A DNA stretch of 64,000 bases from Coprinellus micaceus (Eukaryota; Basidiomycota; Agaricomycetes; Agaricales; Psathyrellaceae). The DNA lies in assembly GCA_951394405.1 (NCBI GenBank), contig OX596337.1:2418001-2482000 (forward strand). Direction: 5' to 3'. The notes beneath the pieces are model-generated. The model was given only the letters and a program-made list of their open reading frames with translations. It did not search any database and was not told the origin of the DNA. How positions within the stretch are numbered: the stretch's first letter is position 1; each line of letters begins with the position of its first letter. This document shows, one piece after another, positions 11,576 to 23,110 of the stretch. A program made the translations under genes and the position numbers.

Positions 11576-12996
11576 ATGCCGCCCGTAACCTCCTCTAGCG
11601 GAACAGGCAAGCGATCGCCAGCGCGTACGGGCTCGCAAGCCGAAGTGGATGTGGTCAAAGTTGGAGCGATGGGGGACGGTGAGGGCTTTGAGGCAGACGT
11701 GGACCGGAGTTTTAGACCAGTTGGGAGAACAATCGATACTGAGGCCTTTAGTATGACCGAAGTTAGTGAACGAGGTGAGGCTGAAAGGAGTGTTGGCGAC
11801 AATGCGATCGGCCGTGAGGAGTCGAAGATATCGTTAAGTCCAGAACAGAAGATGAAAATGGCTGTATCTGGGTAAGCCCTAACTTGATTCTTTGCTTGTA
11901 TCCGGGGGCCTGAAACTATTCGAATGTCAGGCTTCTGGCAGACGCGATCACGAGCATCATTGGAGCGATAGAGAAGGCAGAACCAGGAGAAATTGTCGAA
12001 GTCATGTCTAATGTTCCAGTGAGCAGCCCAAATTCATATCCTACTTATTTGTTGAACTTAGGCTTATTGTCCCCCAGGAGAGCATCCGTAACGCACTCTA
12101 CGCATACCGGCCGACCGGCCCCTTCGAGACCATAATTTATGACGACCGCAAGACCAGAATCGAGGAAGCCTGCCATGCAATGAGCGCATATGCAAACGCC
12201 TTAATAGGTTGGGTGCAAGAAACGCGATCTACGACCCTCATTCCGCTTCAACGGTTCTACAGGGCGGAGAAGGGGGAGAAGGGCGGAGCTGCGGCATCAA
12301 AGCAAGGTTCCTCTGGGGCACCCCACTTCGTTTCTGACACACAGGCACTGGCCTACATCGATAGAGTCCAAGACCTGAATAGAAAGCTCGATGTTGTGAG
12401 AGCTCGCTGGAAAGGATGCAATCGTGTCCGCCAGCGCCTCGACCAGAGTTGGCGAACGCATCGCGCCAGGACGGAATATGAGTGGCAGGCTCGGAACATT
12501 GTCAGTGACCGCCCAGAGAGAGATGTTGCTAAGCAGGTAAGCAAATTCCGCTTTCGTCTATGCATGCATAGGATTAAGTTGGCCGCGATCATGCCCCTAC
12601 ATCATCTCTCAGACACTCGACACCCTCCGAAAGCTCCAAGCCTCCCACACGAAGCAAGCCAAGAACCTCGAATGGATACAACGCTGGATCGACGGCGCCC
12701 AAACTCATCCCGCTTACGCCATCCCAATCCTCGTGGACGATCCCTACCCAACCCCTTCCTTCACTGTCGCCGAACTCGCAGAGTCTTATGTTGTCCAACA
12801 ATGGGCATCCGAACTAGGGCTCTGGATCGGTGGACAGACGATCCGGTCCTGCGAAGAGTCTACTAGATCCGTTCTGAGTGCGGTGGTCGATGATGTCGAA
12901 GAGAGGATAAGAACAATCATGAAGGCGTTGGATGAGCTAGGCCCAGCGTCACGCAATGCGGTGGATACCTTCACGGCACGAACTGCATCACGATAG
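11576..12996 (+). CDS. Unrecognised helical protein, 408 aa
   Basis: Exons 11576-11871, 11931-12018, 12078-12536 and 12613-12996, with introns of 59, 59 and 76 nt, all in frame. The first 80 residues are Ser/Gly/acidic and probably disordered. The rest is predicted by eye to be mostly alpha-helical, with heptad-like runs at IDRVQDLNRKLDVVRARWKG, at LDTLRKLQASHTKQAKNLEW and at the C-terminus (VVDDVEERIRTIMKALDELG). No catalytic motif, signal peptide or membrane segment is visible. A TATATAAAA sequence 54-64 bases before the ATG could be its TATA box. I do not recognise the family. Confidence 0.6.
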
Positions 12997-14584
12997 GGAA
13001 GAAACATCTAGCGCCGGACCTTGAGCCTAGATGTCTCTAGGACACCGTGGTCGCCAAGTCTTCCATAGTACATACTATAGTACCGCACTAGAGCAGCATG
13101 CAAATAGAAGCCCTGCTGCCGTACTTGTCGCACGAGCTTTGAGTCGCTGTACCCGACCGAGCTCCGCTTAGCGCCAAATTAGCGCCCGTATCCGGACATG
13201 CGGCTTCCATATCGAGCGGGACCGAACAGAGGCAATCGCTTCCCTCTTTGTAATCGGGCGTTCGCATGGCATTTAGGAGGGGATGGTCGTTTCCGCAGCC
13301 GGCTAAAGGCACGGGCACACTGGGATTACTCTAGAGGAGCCCGTGCTAACGGCTTGAACAAACACCGTCGGGGTAGGGCTGAAAGACGAGCGAGTTCTGG
13401 TAGTGGATCCACGAATCGAGCATTGCAAACACATTGGCAGATCCAGACTACAACCTGCCTCGGGCTCGACTATCGAACACTCATTACAGCCAGTGCGTAT
13501 GTACAAAAAATAAGTCGAGTTCTGAAGAGGGAAATCATTGAAAGTGCGTAGAGAATCAACGATGTTGGAGGGGGCTTGATCGAGTGATAATGTAAATGTG
13601 CTACTGAAAGGGCTAGATGAGTCCGTTGTGGGGGTTGCAGAGGGTACTTGAAGAGTGGAATGAAGATGCCAAGGGCAACGGGCGGGGAAGGGGGCCGTGC
13701 GAGGGAGAGGGGGGGGGGGAGGGGGGCTAAAGCGGAGAGACGAAGGGTGGAGGACAGTAACGTGTACAAGGGCACCGGCTGAGGCGAAATAAGTGAGCGG
13801 TGTCGGTGTCCGGGGTGCATGAATCAAGTCATGAAGCGAAGCAGGTTGATTGTGTGGTATCCAGTGAATGCGGGATTAATGGAAGGACGCGTGAGGCATG
13901 CACGGAAACGAAGAACACGAATGCAAGCGGCCACGAATAGAAGGCGGAAGCGAAGTAAGATCTGCCCGAACCTGCACCGAACATGCAAGGTTGAGGTAGA
14001 AGATTGGGCACTCAACGAGGGCCCAGCGGAGAAGGGAGGAATGTAAGCAGGTAGGCAATGTGTATGTCGGAAGGGGGTAGGGTAGGTAAACTGTGACATG
14101 GAAGGGAGCAGTGGTACTAAACGAGCGTGGTATGTGTGTCTGTGTACTTTAAATGCAAAAGACAACTCGACTGAAACTAAAATGCGGCCTTAGAATAGAA
14201 ACATGGAGGAAGAAAAGGTCCCAATGATGCGTAGTGTAGTGTATGTTGCATAGCGAGTAAAGGAGGAAGAAGTCGAGGGTGGAAGAGGAGGGGAAGGTAA
14301 GGGAAATAAAGTGAATCATGAATCATAACAGGGGTTTCATCATATGGAGCGCGAAAAAAAAGTTCGACACGTCCAGCAAGGGTGTGTATATGCGAAGGGG
14401 TCTCTTGAATGCAGAACAGGAGAGGGTCCAGTAGCTGTGGACTTGGGTGGGGCAGGCAGCGAGCTACTCAAAATTCCGTGCGCCCGAGTGTAACCCACAG
14501 CGTCGTCTGCATCCACCCACGCCCCCAGCCCTTATGATCATCCAACCTTCCAGCAGAAAGCAACCAGTGACATCTCGCTCATCA
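12997..14584. other. Long non-coding stretch between converging genes
   Basis: About 1.6 kb between the stop codons of converging genes. The plus strand is strongly purine-biased from 13560 to 14340 (many GAAG, GGAGG and AGGA runs), with a G tract broken by one A at about 13709-13727. The bias would read as pyrimidine-rich on the minus strand, downstream of the minus-strand gene. Open frames here are low-complexity and I support none. Confidence 0.4.
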
Positions 14585-17296
14585 TCATGTAATCAATGAC
14601 GACCGCCAATCGTGTCCCATCTGTCCAGGGTACGTCCCATTCCTCGTCCGAGCAGGCATCGATTGCGAATACACGGGCATCGCGGTCGGCATCATCCCAT
14701 TCTGCGAAGGCAACGCCGTCCACGGGCTTGGTGACGAACTGAAGTTGGGTATCAACGGACGGCCTCTCATGACATTTGGCTGACTTTGCGTTGACGAAGG
14801 ATGCGGACGTTGTTGACCAGTCGACCCTCCGGTGTGCTGAGGGTGCATCGTTTTGGAGGACCGTTTGCTCGCCTTGGAATCCCCACTGCCTTGCCGCCGA
14901 TGATTAGGCCACTGCTGGTTCTTCGACGACGACGGTGAGGTCGCGGGGGAGGGGCTACCCGAGCTGTTGAGGTTCCCACGTTCGCTGGACTGCGACGACG
15001 AATTCCGCCGTGACTTGCTATCTGGTGAGGGTGACGATTGCCGAGACTGCTTCATGAAAGGAGCGTTGGGCGGGAGGAGGGGCATGTCGGCGAAGGCCGC
15101 AAAGCTATTGGGCACCATTGGCATTTGCATCTGCATCGGGGAAAGGCTCTGGTGGCTGCCCGTCCACATCGGGTACATAGGATAAGGTACCGCCATGCTG
15201 CTTCTGATTGACCCACTGGCCGAGGTTGCATAAGAATTACGTCGACTTCCAGACGAGGGTCGCATGTCCTCTGAGGATGTGTTGGAGTAAGTCGATGGAG
15301 GACGCGAACGAGCTTCGGGGAGAGAAGGGGGAACAAGCGAGTGGGAAGAGTGGCGAACGCTGGCGGGCCTTGAACTACTGCTGGAGGAAAGTTCGTCAAC
15401 CCGAGGGGATGAAGTTTCGCCGGGCTTCGATGAATATAGTTTCGATGCGCGGTTATTACGTTCGCCTTCGCGCAATTGAGCCGAGCTGGGACTGGTGACC
15501 AGGAGACTGCTAGAACTGCCCGAATTTATGTTATATGACCCAGCTCTTACTTGCTCACTCCGAAGCCGCGACGCCCTGACTTTCTCGGCATATAATCGCC
15601 TGTCCCGTTCTTCCCGTTCCTTCTGAGCCGCAAGAGCCTTTCTCTCGTTTTCCAGTGCCTCCATCTCCTGTCGCTTCTGCTCCTCAAAGGCTTCCCGCAT
15701 CCTCCTCTGCTGTTCCACACGCAAGAACTTTGCTTTTTCCTCCCGCTTCTTCTTCGCCCGAAGGAGATGTAGGGGCAGTCCATCCTCTTCGTCATCGTCG
15801 TCCTCTGCAAAACGCACCACGCGCTTGACAGCCGTCGTCGCAGTCGCAGCCTTCTTCTGGGGAGTTGTATCCCCTCGAATGGTGGACATTGAAATGGTGG
15901 ACATCGACTGTGCCTCATGAAGGACGGGCGACGCTTCAGAAGGGTCTCTAGTATGCTGATTGCGCAAAGGGGAGGGGCTGGTGATGAACGAACTTGTCCG
16001 TGGCAGTACAACCTCGACAGGAGCTAAAGAACACCCGGGTTAGTCACGGTTCCTAGAGGAAAGGGGAACAAAGTGCTCACCAGACTCTGATACCTCAATG
16101 GTGGGCATAGGCAAAGCCTCTGCTACTGTGGCTGACGGGGAGGAGACTGGCGGCATGGATTCTGAAGGGCTCTGTGGTAGAACCTTGTCAAGAACGAGGC
16201 CATAATCTGGATCAACCATCACGTCCAACGCTTCCGAATACTCGAGTGCGGCCACCGCCAAGGCGCTCGAGACGGGCTTGGTCTGCACCCCTGCCTCCGT
16301 GGCAACAAAAATAGCGAAGCGATCTTCAAATGCCGGACGACAAATCCATCGGTGTATCCCAGGGCTGGAGGAGAGGATCTTCATTGACCGGCCTGGGTAA
16401 GCGATGTTGTAGTCGGGCAGCAATGGAGTGGGAAGCTCCTCAGGGGTTGGCCGGGAACCCAAGGCAGCGATCGTTGCACCGTCGAGTGGGAATGAGGAAG
16501 GATCGTCGAGGCGGTTACGCAAGTGGTTCTTCAACGTGAGAGTCCTGAGTGATGGGGACGGCTGGGAGAGGAGATGGGAACGGTTGCAGGAGCGAGGGTA
16601 GATGGGCCCGGAGACGGGCTGAATAAAGGGGGAAGGTTGTGCTGGGGTCCGAGCGACGCTATTCCTGATGAGTACGGAGAAGTTTGCGAAAGCCAGTGCC
16701 GGAGATGGAGGGGTAGTGGCAGTCGGTGATTGACTGGGTGCGGTGATGGCGTCAGCGGTCGACACGAAGTCAAAGCTGGAGACGGACGAAGTGTGCATAT
16801 CGTCGTCAGAGGCTCCAAATGCAGGGTGCAGTAGCTGCGGGGCGACGGGGAGCTCGAGAGGTTCCCAGTCTGGGAGCGGGGTTTTTACGGGGGCCTTGTC
16901 CTTGCGATCGCGGTGTTTCAGCGATGACGAACGTTTGTTGGGGAGCCACGACTTCCAGGAGCGCTTGGTGTCTGCGCGGGCGAGGTGGAGGGACTGGGCG
17001 TCGTCGGGGGTGTGGACGCTGAGGCTGGCTGTGTCGTCGTTGGAGGAGCCGTCGGAGTGGGAGGGGTCGGACATGCGGGACGAGAGGTGGGGCGTCGAGG
17101 ACGAGGACGAGGCAGGGCTCTTCACCGCGGAGTGGTGGCGACGAGCGAAGAGGGGGATGGTCAGGGGCGAGAGAGACGCCTTGGAGGGGAGGTTGCCCAT
17201 TGCGGGAGGAGAGACCGCGCTTGCCGGTGGCGCCTCTTTATCGCTGCGCCCATGTTTGTCGCGCTTTGAGGAAAAGACAGAGACCAGACGACGCAT
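14585..17296 (-). CDS. Long Ser/Pro-rich protein with central coiled coil, 884 aa
   Basis: Exons 17296-16081 and 16023-14585, with one 57-nt intron that splits an alanine codon (GTGAGC..TTTAG). The start MRRLVSVFSSKRDKHG is the first ATG of the compact model; the frame stays open upstream to another ATG at 17422. The N-terminal half is disordered except for a short conserved-looking stretch around YPGRSMKILSSSPG and HRWICRPAFEDRFAIFVA. A basic/acidic coiled coil follows (VRFAEDDDDEED then long runs of E, R, K and Q in about 80 residues). The tail is Ser/Met/Gln-rich. A cytoskeletal or polarity scaffold is possible, but I do not recognise the family. Confidence 0.7.
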
Positions 17297-17442
17297 GGGG
17301 GAAAGAAGGAGGAACCCGATATTAAAACACCCTCGACATAGAGTTACAAACCATCCCATCCATCCTCGGCCCCAACATCCACTGCCCCCGTCACGTGCAT
17401 TTTTCCAGGCCAAGCCAGACATATCCAAGACTCAAGTATCTA

Positions 17443-20148
17443 CTACCCGCGCGAATCCCATCGCACAATCCGCTTCTCGTACTTCTCCACCACCGCGCCC
17501 ATATACTCACAGCTCACCCCCACCCACCCGGCAGCCCGTCCTAGCACCACCAAATATTCACCGGGCAGGGTCCCCAGCACGTCACGGGCGTTCCAGATCC
17601 TGTACTCCTCCCCCGGTTTCAGTCCAGCCTTGCCCCTTTTGTTCTTGTCCATCTCGGTCGCAGGTAGTCCCTCTTGCCTCGCCTCTTCAGACACCTGGTC
17701 CCGGTCACAGCCCCGGCGACTAACCACCGGAAAATGCTCGTCCAGCACTTCCTGTTTTCCTGCGGCCCGATGAGTGAGCTCCTAACCGTCACCCAGATCC
17801 AATCCATTGCACGCACCGCCATGCACCAGGGCCCGCTCGCAAAAGTCCAGGTACTGGTCCAGCATGTCATCGCTCAGACCCTCTATTCGCCTGCCAAAGC
17901 CCGTGTTTCAGTCGTCATTTTTAGACCATCAATGGAATCCAATCGCCCACATTGCCTTTTCGCTGCTAAAAACGCTCTCCTTTTCCTTGGCATCCTGCTC
18001 GTTCATTTCGCGCAGCAGCCTCAGGTAGGCAGAATACTGGGGCATCGCACACGCCGGATCTCCCGTGTCTCGCGGTAGTCTGTACTCGGCAGTTAGTGCT
18101 TCCTCGTTCATTCATCCCAATCAATGAATAAATGTCATTTGCCTTTCCACCGTGCCATCCAGCCCATACACCATCTTCAAAACGATGATGCAACTCGCCA
18201 TAAAGCTCACCTCCACCGGCACGTTGTCCATCTGGTGCGCGTTCGGGTCATACTTTCTCTTTTTCGCAAGCCCCGGCGCCAGGGAAGAATGCAGAGTCAA
18301 CGGAAGTGACAGGACACTCGAAAGTCGCTTCGTCAAGCCGTACAACGTTGCTGGAAATGATGACGCACGGTGAATACGCCGGAACCCTTTGAAACACAAC
18401 AGAAAAAACATACGGGTGCCCCCCATGGCCCTGATCACCCGCCACAGAATCGAGGGTGCGTTTGCCTCTGGGATGAAAACGGCATACGTCGAGTGCAGCC
18501 TCTTTGCTAGCCGAGATGCCAGCTTGTGCATCGCCATCGTGCTTGGCGTATGCTAAATTGACACCATTCGAGATCTCAGTCAGTCGCGAGGTTAATCACC
18601 GAGAAGAGGGGTAAAAGGGACACAAACGTGGGGTGACAGAGCTTGTTTGCTGTGCTTCGTCAGGTGCTGTGCCATGCTCGGCGGCAGCAGCCGGATAGGA
18701 TCCAGGTATACCAGTTCGTACGATTCGATAGCCCTAATCCAAAAGTAGCCATCATTAGAATTCGATACACCATATGAAAGAGATTGAAACCATACCTCGT
18801 AAAGTCGCGATAGAGGCACGGGATCCTCAGGATCCAGCACGCAACGATCATGATTGCAATTGTACTTGTGGGGCTCTCGTAGATGCGATACCATTCCTTG
18901 CTATATCTCGTCCTATCCCCCCCTTCACCCCCCTTCCTCCTCCTACATTTAGACTTTTCATTGTTGGCATTCAACGGCTCGGTAGGGTCCTTCCCCTCCT
19001 CGCCATTATCATCCGAGTCAGGGTCGGAGTCTGATACATCCGAATTCTCCTCCATAAGCTTCGCCATTTCCCTCTCATTGAAATCGGATGAGCTCGAATC
19101 CGACTCTGTGTCATATTCCCCTTCACCCCGTTCCCTTGCGGTCCGATCTTGGCTTGCTTCCCTTCCCGCAGAAGGCCCCGCCTCGTTTCCGCGACCCTCG
19201 TCCTCGTTTAATTGGCCTTCCTGTTGGGCATAATTAAACGGCTCAGGTGGTACAGGGTCCCGCAGGAGATCAAGGTGCAGCGCCCAGATGTCTCGACATA
19301 CGACCTAAAGCGTAGGCACGAGGTAAGTAAAACAAGCGTAAAGAGTCATACTGAGTAAATGTGAATCCACACCCAACCCAAAGACAGACGGAATGTACGA
19401 GACTACCAACCTCGAACTCCGGTGGCAAGTCCCATAATCTGATTAGCGTCGCCACCTGATTGCGCAGGAGCCACTGCAGGCAGAGGAAATAGTGGTAGCG
19501 CCCTCGAGCCCCGTGATACACTATATGTTGGTGGAGTTGACAGGGTGTATGAGCGGGAAGATAAGGATAGAGTTGCGTTAGCGAATGATATTGAAGGGTG
19601 TGGGGTAAGGCGGGGTGGGATGAGCAAGCCAAGACAATCCAAGTTGTCGACCGGGGTACTAGCGCCCCATTCAGCATCCCCGTAGGTTTGAGCTAAAAAT
19701 CAATCCAAGCAACGCCCCAGAATCCAGACCGTTTCTCCCGATGTAGACAGCTGGGATGAGCGAACTATAGCACGGTGGACTCACATTTCGGATCGGCGTT
19801 GCTCCCTGCTTTCTTCTTCTTCTTCGCTGCCTTCAACGTGCGCTTCTTCATCGCATGCGGCCCCATTTCTGTGACTTCTGTCGTTTCATTGCGGTAGTTC
19901 TGGGATTTAACGTTATGTTATCGAAGTTCCATTGCTTAGATACAGCCAAAAACGCCGGAATAAAGAACAAATAAGGGCTGATAACATGAGAGGAGAGGGT
20001 TTAGCTTGAGGGAACCAGAGGTGGAAGGAGCAGGCGCTTACGGACAAACCTGAAGAACGTGTCCCTCACTACAGGCGATAAGTCCGCTCGAAGGTTCTTT
20101 GTGCCATTGACGAGACCCGCACGTGGGACATCTCCGCCTGGGCGCCAT
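17443..20148 (-). CDS. RRN7: RRN7/TAF1B-type RNA polymerase I core factor subunit, 640 aa, 10 exons
   Basis: Exons 20148-20050, 19899-19785, 19692-19636, 19520-19411, 19304-18796, 18733-18628, 18552-18151, 18084-17951, 17890-17817 and 17759-17443. The N-terminus is a zinc ribbon, C7-x2-C10-x15-C26-x2-H29, as in Rrn7/TAF1B/TFIIB-like factors. Next come a Lys-rich linker and the first cyclin-like fold (RYHYFLCLQWLLRNQVATLI, LWDLPPEFE). An acidic insert follows, then a conserved core with LDPIRLLPPSM and LTKRLSSVLSLPLTL and the C-terminal MLDQYLDFCERAL. Rrn7 is part of core factor, which bridges rDNA promoter and RNA polymerase I in the nucleolus. The donor at 19635 (GTCTTG) is the least certain junction; another GT at 19649 is possible. 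Confidence 0.88.
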
Positions 20149-20715
20149 GTAACGCTCCCCACTGTACCTTGGAGATCGATGGTGGTAGAGGAGGGTAGAG
20201 TTCAAGACAAAGCACCTCCGAGCAGAGCAGGAAGATAACCCACACAGCCACCTCCTCCCGCTGAATCTACTTTTGGGGGTCCCGTGTCACACTTCGTCAC
20301 AGTGTCACGCGGAAACACGAAACAGGGGCACTTGTGAGCACCTTTCGTGCCTTTCCGTCTCTCATCCCTTAGATATAAATATCGGGAGGGTAGAAATCAA
20401 TTTAACATGTATATAGACAGCCAATAGAACTCATTTCGCTGTGCCAACATGCGTGTTCAGTCAACTAGAGGACCAAAGGGCTCTGAGGCGCCCGTGTCAC
20501 TGCTCTATTTCCATTTTTGGCCATGAGCCTGGTCATGCTGATCACGAACGTCCGGCACCTTCTGCCCCATAGCTCTCCACTGAGTCCACTTGGAGCCATA
20601 TAAAAGACACCTTCGTGAAGCTAAAATGATACTCTATGTTTATATTTTATTTTGGTGCGATTTATATACTTTGGTGTAGCGCAAATTTGAGTATTGCAAG
20701 GGGCAGATAGACACT
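20149..20715. other. Upstream part of a repeat-rich island
   Basis: No gene is seen. The stretch carries several GTCAC/GTGAC words (near 20286-20312) and AT-rich sequence at 20635-20680 leading into the MITE-like element. It also has to contain the RRN7 promoter close to 20149-20300. Confidence 0.35.
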
Positions 20716-20992
20716 CTTGTAAAGAATAGAACTCAGTACGACCTGCTCAGACGAGCAGGGTTTGTAGAGACTTTCATCTCAAGTAACTTCTGGCTATAGA
20801 ACTACACGATTGGATTTTTGATTAAAGGCCTACAAGTGTCAGATACTACCCAGTGAAAGGAGGTATCTCAGGAGTGAAGAAACCTATGAAAAATCGAATC
20901 GTGTAGTTCTGTTAGAATCCTTCTTCGCTACAAAATCGGTCTATAAATCATCCCAGTACGTGCACTCGTTGTTGAGTTCTATTCTTTACAAG
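20716..20992. mobile_element. MITE-like element with perfect 20-bp terminal inverted repeats
   Basis: A 277-bp AT-rich unit bounded by CTTGTAAAGAATAGAACTCA (20716-20735) and its exact reverse complement (20973-20992). A second, inner inverted pair lies at 20798-20819 and 20889-20910, 22 nt with one mismatch, sharing GAACTACACGAT. A small CTGCTC..GAGCAG hairpin sits just inside the left end. There is no ORF. The nested arms could fold into one long hairpin, typical of non-autonomous DNA transposons. I could not identify a convincing target-site duplication, so insertion boundaries are not proven. Confidence 0.6.
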
Positions 20993-21173
20993 TTTTCCCT
21001 GCCAAATTGGCAGTGACATCAGGTGAATTGCCAAATATCTGGTCCCGTACCTAACTTAAGCACATCGAATTTCGCCAAGATACTAATCTACTATGTAGAC
21101 ATCTATTCCACAATTTATTTGAGTAGAATACGCTGTGTAGAGCTTGCAGTCGGGCAAAGCGCTCTCGGTTTCA
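20993..21173. repeat. Palindrome CTGCCAAATTGGCAG and flanking AT-rich sequence
   Basis: The 15-nt palindrome at 20999-21013 directly follows the MITE-like element. A near copy (16 nt) occurs at 63826-63841, again next to GTCAC words, so both may belong to one repeat family. Confidence 0.35.
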
Positions 21174-21229
21174 CCTATCGGCCTGTGACACGCGCGTGAC
21201 GCCATTGTCACGCGCGTCGGCCGTATAGG
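21174..21229. repeat. GC-rich imperfect hairpin
   Basis: CCTAT.CGGCC...GCGCGTGAC on the left pairs with GTCACGCGCG.CGGCCG.ATAGG on the right around a six-base GCCATT centre. It could be a transposon end, a hairpin in an RNA, or a protein-binding palindrome; nothing in the sequence decides. Confidence 0.4.
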
Positions 21230-21381
21230 GAATTGGACACCCCCACTACTTTGGGTTGCGTGGTGCGTCAAAAAGGCCCGACGCCATGATGCCAACATGA
21301 CCGTGCTGGCAACACAGCAAATTCTCTACCTCCTACCCCTACCTCGATCTCTGCAACTCCAGGCAAGGGCCTGAATAGAGG

Positions 21382-22935
21382 ATGAGGCTCGTTTCTCTCC
21401 TTTTTGGGGTGCTGGCTCTGTTGGCTACTGTGGTTTTAGCGTGCGTATACAGTTCCTGAGGGAAAGACTTGATGGAATAGCTGTTCTGACGTGGTCTTTC
21501 TGTGGTCTTTCTGTGTTTAGTTGGGATAATGTGAGCTTTACTTCTCAAATCGGCGCGAATGTCAAGGCCGACTGGAAATGTCACTTATATGTGATGAATC
21601 ATGCAGCAAGACCACGAGATTTTCGACTTGGTCTCCGAACTTGAAGCGGCGGAAGGAAAGGGGACGACCTTCTACTCATGGCTCGCCGTATCACACACAG
21701 CGAGCACCGCTGATATCGCAAAGGCTTACAGGAAGAAGAGTATGCTGCTCCAGTGCGTTTCCCTTCTCCCTATCCATTCTGCCTCTTGCCCTGATTCGGA
21801 CTCTGTGTTTGCTATATAGTCCTGACAAAAACCCTGGTGTGAAAGGAATCCACGAGCGCTTCTCTAGGCTTGGTGTCATTTCGGCGATCTTGAGGAACAA
21901 GGAGAAGCGTGAGCGGTACGCCTTCCCTCTTCTTTGCTGAGCTTCACCCGACTCATCACTCATTCCACTGACTGTCAGGTACGACTTCTTCTACAAGAAC
22001 GGCGTACCAAAATGGAGAGGCACTGGCTACTACTACTCTCGATTCAGGCCTGGACTCGGAGTATGCTTTCTCTCCCCAGCCCAGTCCACCCATGATGCAT
22101 GATAACTAACCACTTCGCCTGCTCTAGTTCGTCACCGCCTTCCTCACCATCGTCACCTCTTCCATTCAATACATGGTGCAAAGCATGAACTACAAGCGTG
22201 ATTTGGTTCGCATCGAGCATATCACCAGCAAGGCTAAGGCTGCTGCCTGGGGTCCCAAGATGTTGCCAATTGCTGGTCAGAGAAAGGTCAGTCAAGCTCG
22301 AGTCAAACAGTGGGCAGTTGGTGGACAATCGTCCAGCGCGACAGCACATCATGATGGTGATGAGGCTACCGCTCGACGACACCACGAGCCTGATTTGCGG
22401 GAACCCTCCATTTCGATATAAAGTTAACTTTGCTGCCACAGGTCCGAGTTAATCTGGGCGAAGCGCACGACGAGGATGGCAACGTGACGGATAACAGGTG
22501 GATAGATATGGTCGTTAGCGGAGAGGACGTTTACTTCGTACGTCCCCACTCCTATCACCTGCGCTCTCTCAAAGTGACCAACCGGACCTCGTTCTCCCTC
22601 CCCTACTACTTTTGGTGACTTAGCTTGAGCCCAATGGCGACCAAACCCTCATCAACGCCTCAACAGCTACACCCCCAGCGGTCGGCCGCACATGGTTCAT
22701 TGCGCTTCTTAAATCCCTCATCTTCAAGGTCACTGGCAAGAAGCCTACCAGTGCCGACGGAACAGACGGCTCTGACGAGAAGTACGCTCCTCCTCAGGTT
22801 GACGGCCCGGAGGATTCCGATGCTGCTTCCTCGTCCGAAGGAACTCGAAGCGGGACTTCGACCCCTGGAGGTCGCTTTGCTGCGACGACCAAGGCCGGTG
22901 GAAAGAGGAGGAAGGCCCCTGTCAGGAAGCGGTAA
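21382..22935 (+). CDS. ER-membrane J-domain protein (DNAJC1/ERdj1-like), 319 aa
   Basis: Exons 21382-21440, 21521-21530 (10 nt), 21607-21752, 21820-21915, 21979-22060, 22128-22286, 22442-22537 and 22624-22935. A signal peptide or anchor ([20 protein letters not shown]) is followed by a J domain at about residues 45-110, with the HPD motif at 72-74 rebuilt across an intron (CA|T). A membrane segment [17 protein letters not shown] starts near residue 132. A cytosolic domain ends in a Ser/Gly/Lys-rich tail ([12 protein letters not shown]). This layout (lumenal J domain, one transmembrane helix, basic cytosolic tail) is that of ERdj1/DNAJC1, a co-chaperone that recruits BiP/Kar2 at the translocon and contacts ribosomes; the ribosome role is inferred. 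Confidence 0.82.
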
Positions 22936-23110
22936 GCCATCCAGCTGAAATATGAGCTAGAGGCATGTGTCATACCACTAGGTAGTTTACACCCAGGGTC
23001 ATTGAGCCATATATGTCATGGATCCTTGTGATAATGGAAAACGGGTAGTGTACACGATGGTTGGGGGTTACAAGCCCTCCAGAATATGAGGAGGTGGCGA
23101 TGAGATTTGT

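Noticed and set aside
13700..13730. Telomere- or microsatellite-like G tract
   Set aside because: It is a short interrupted G run without TTAGGG-type units; treated as local composition.
16743..17723. 326-codon plus-strand open frame
   Set aside because: It lies antisense to the first exon of the long Ser/Pro-rich minus-strand gene and reads as low-complexity Ser/Gly/Arg sequence without motifs. It is a shadow of the real frame.
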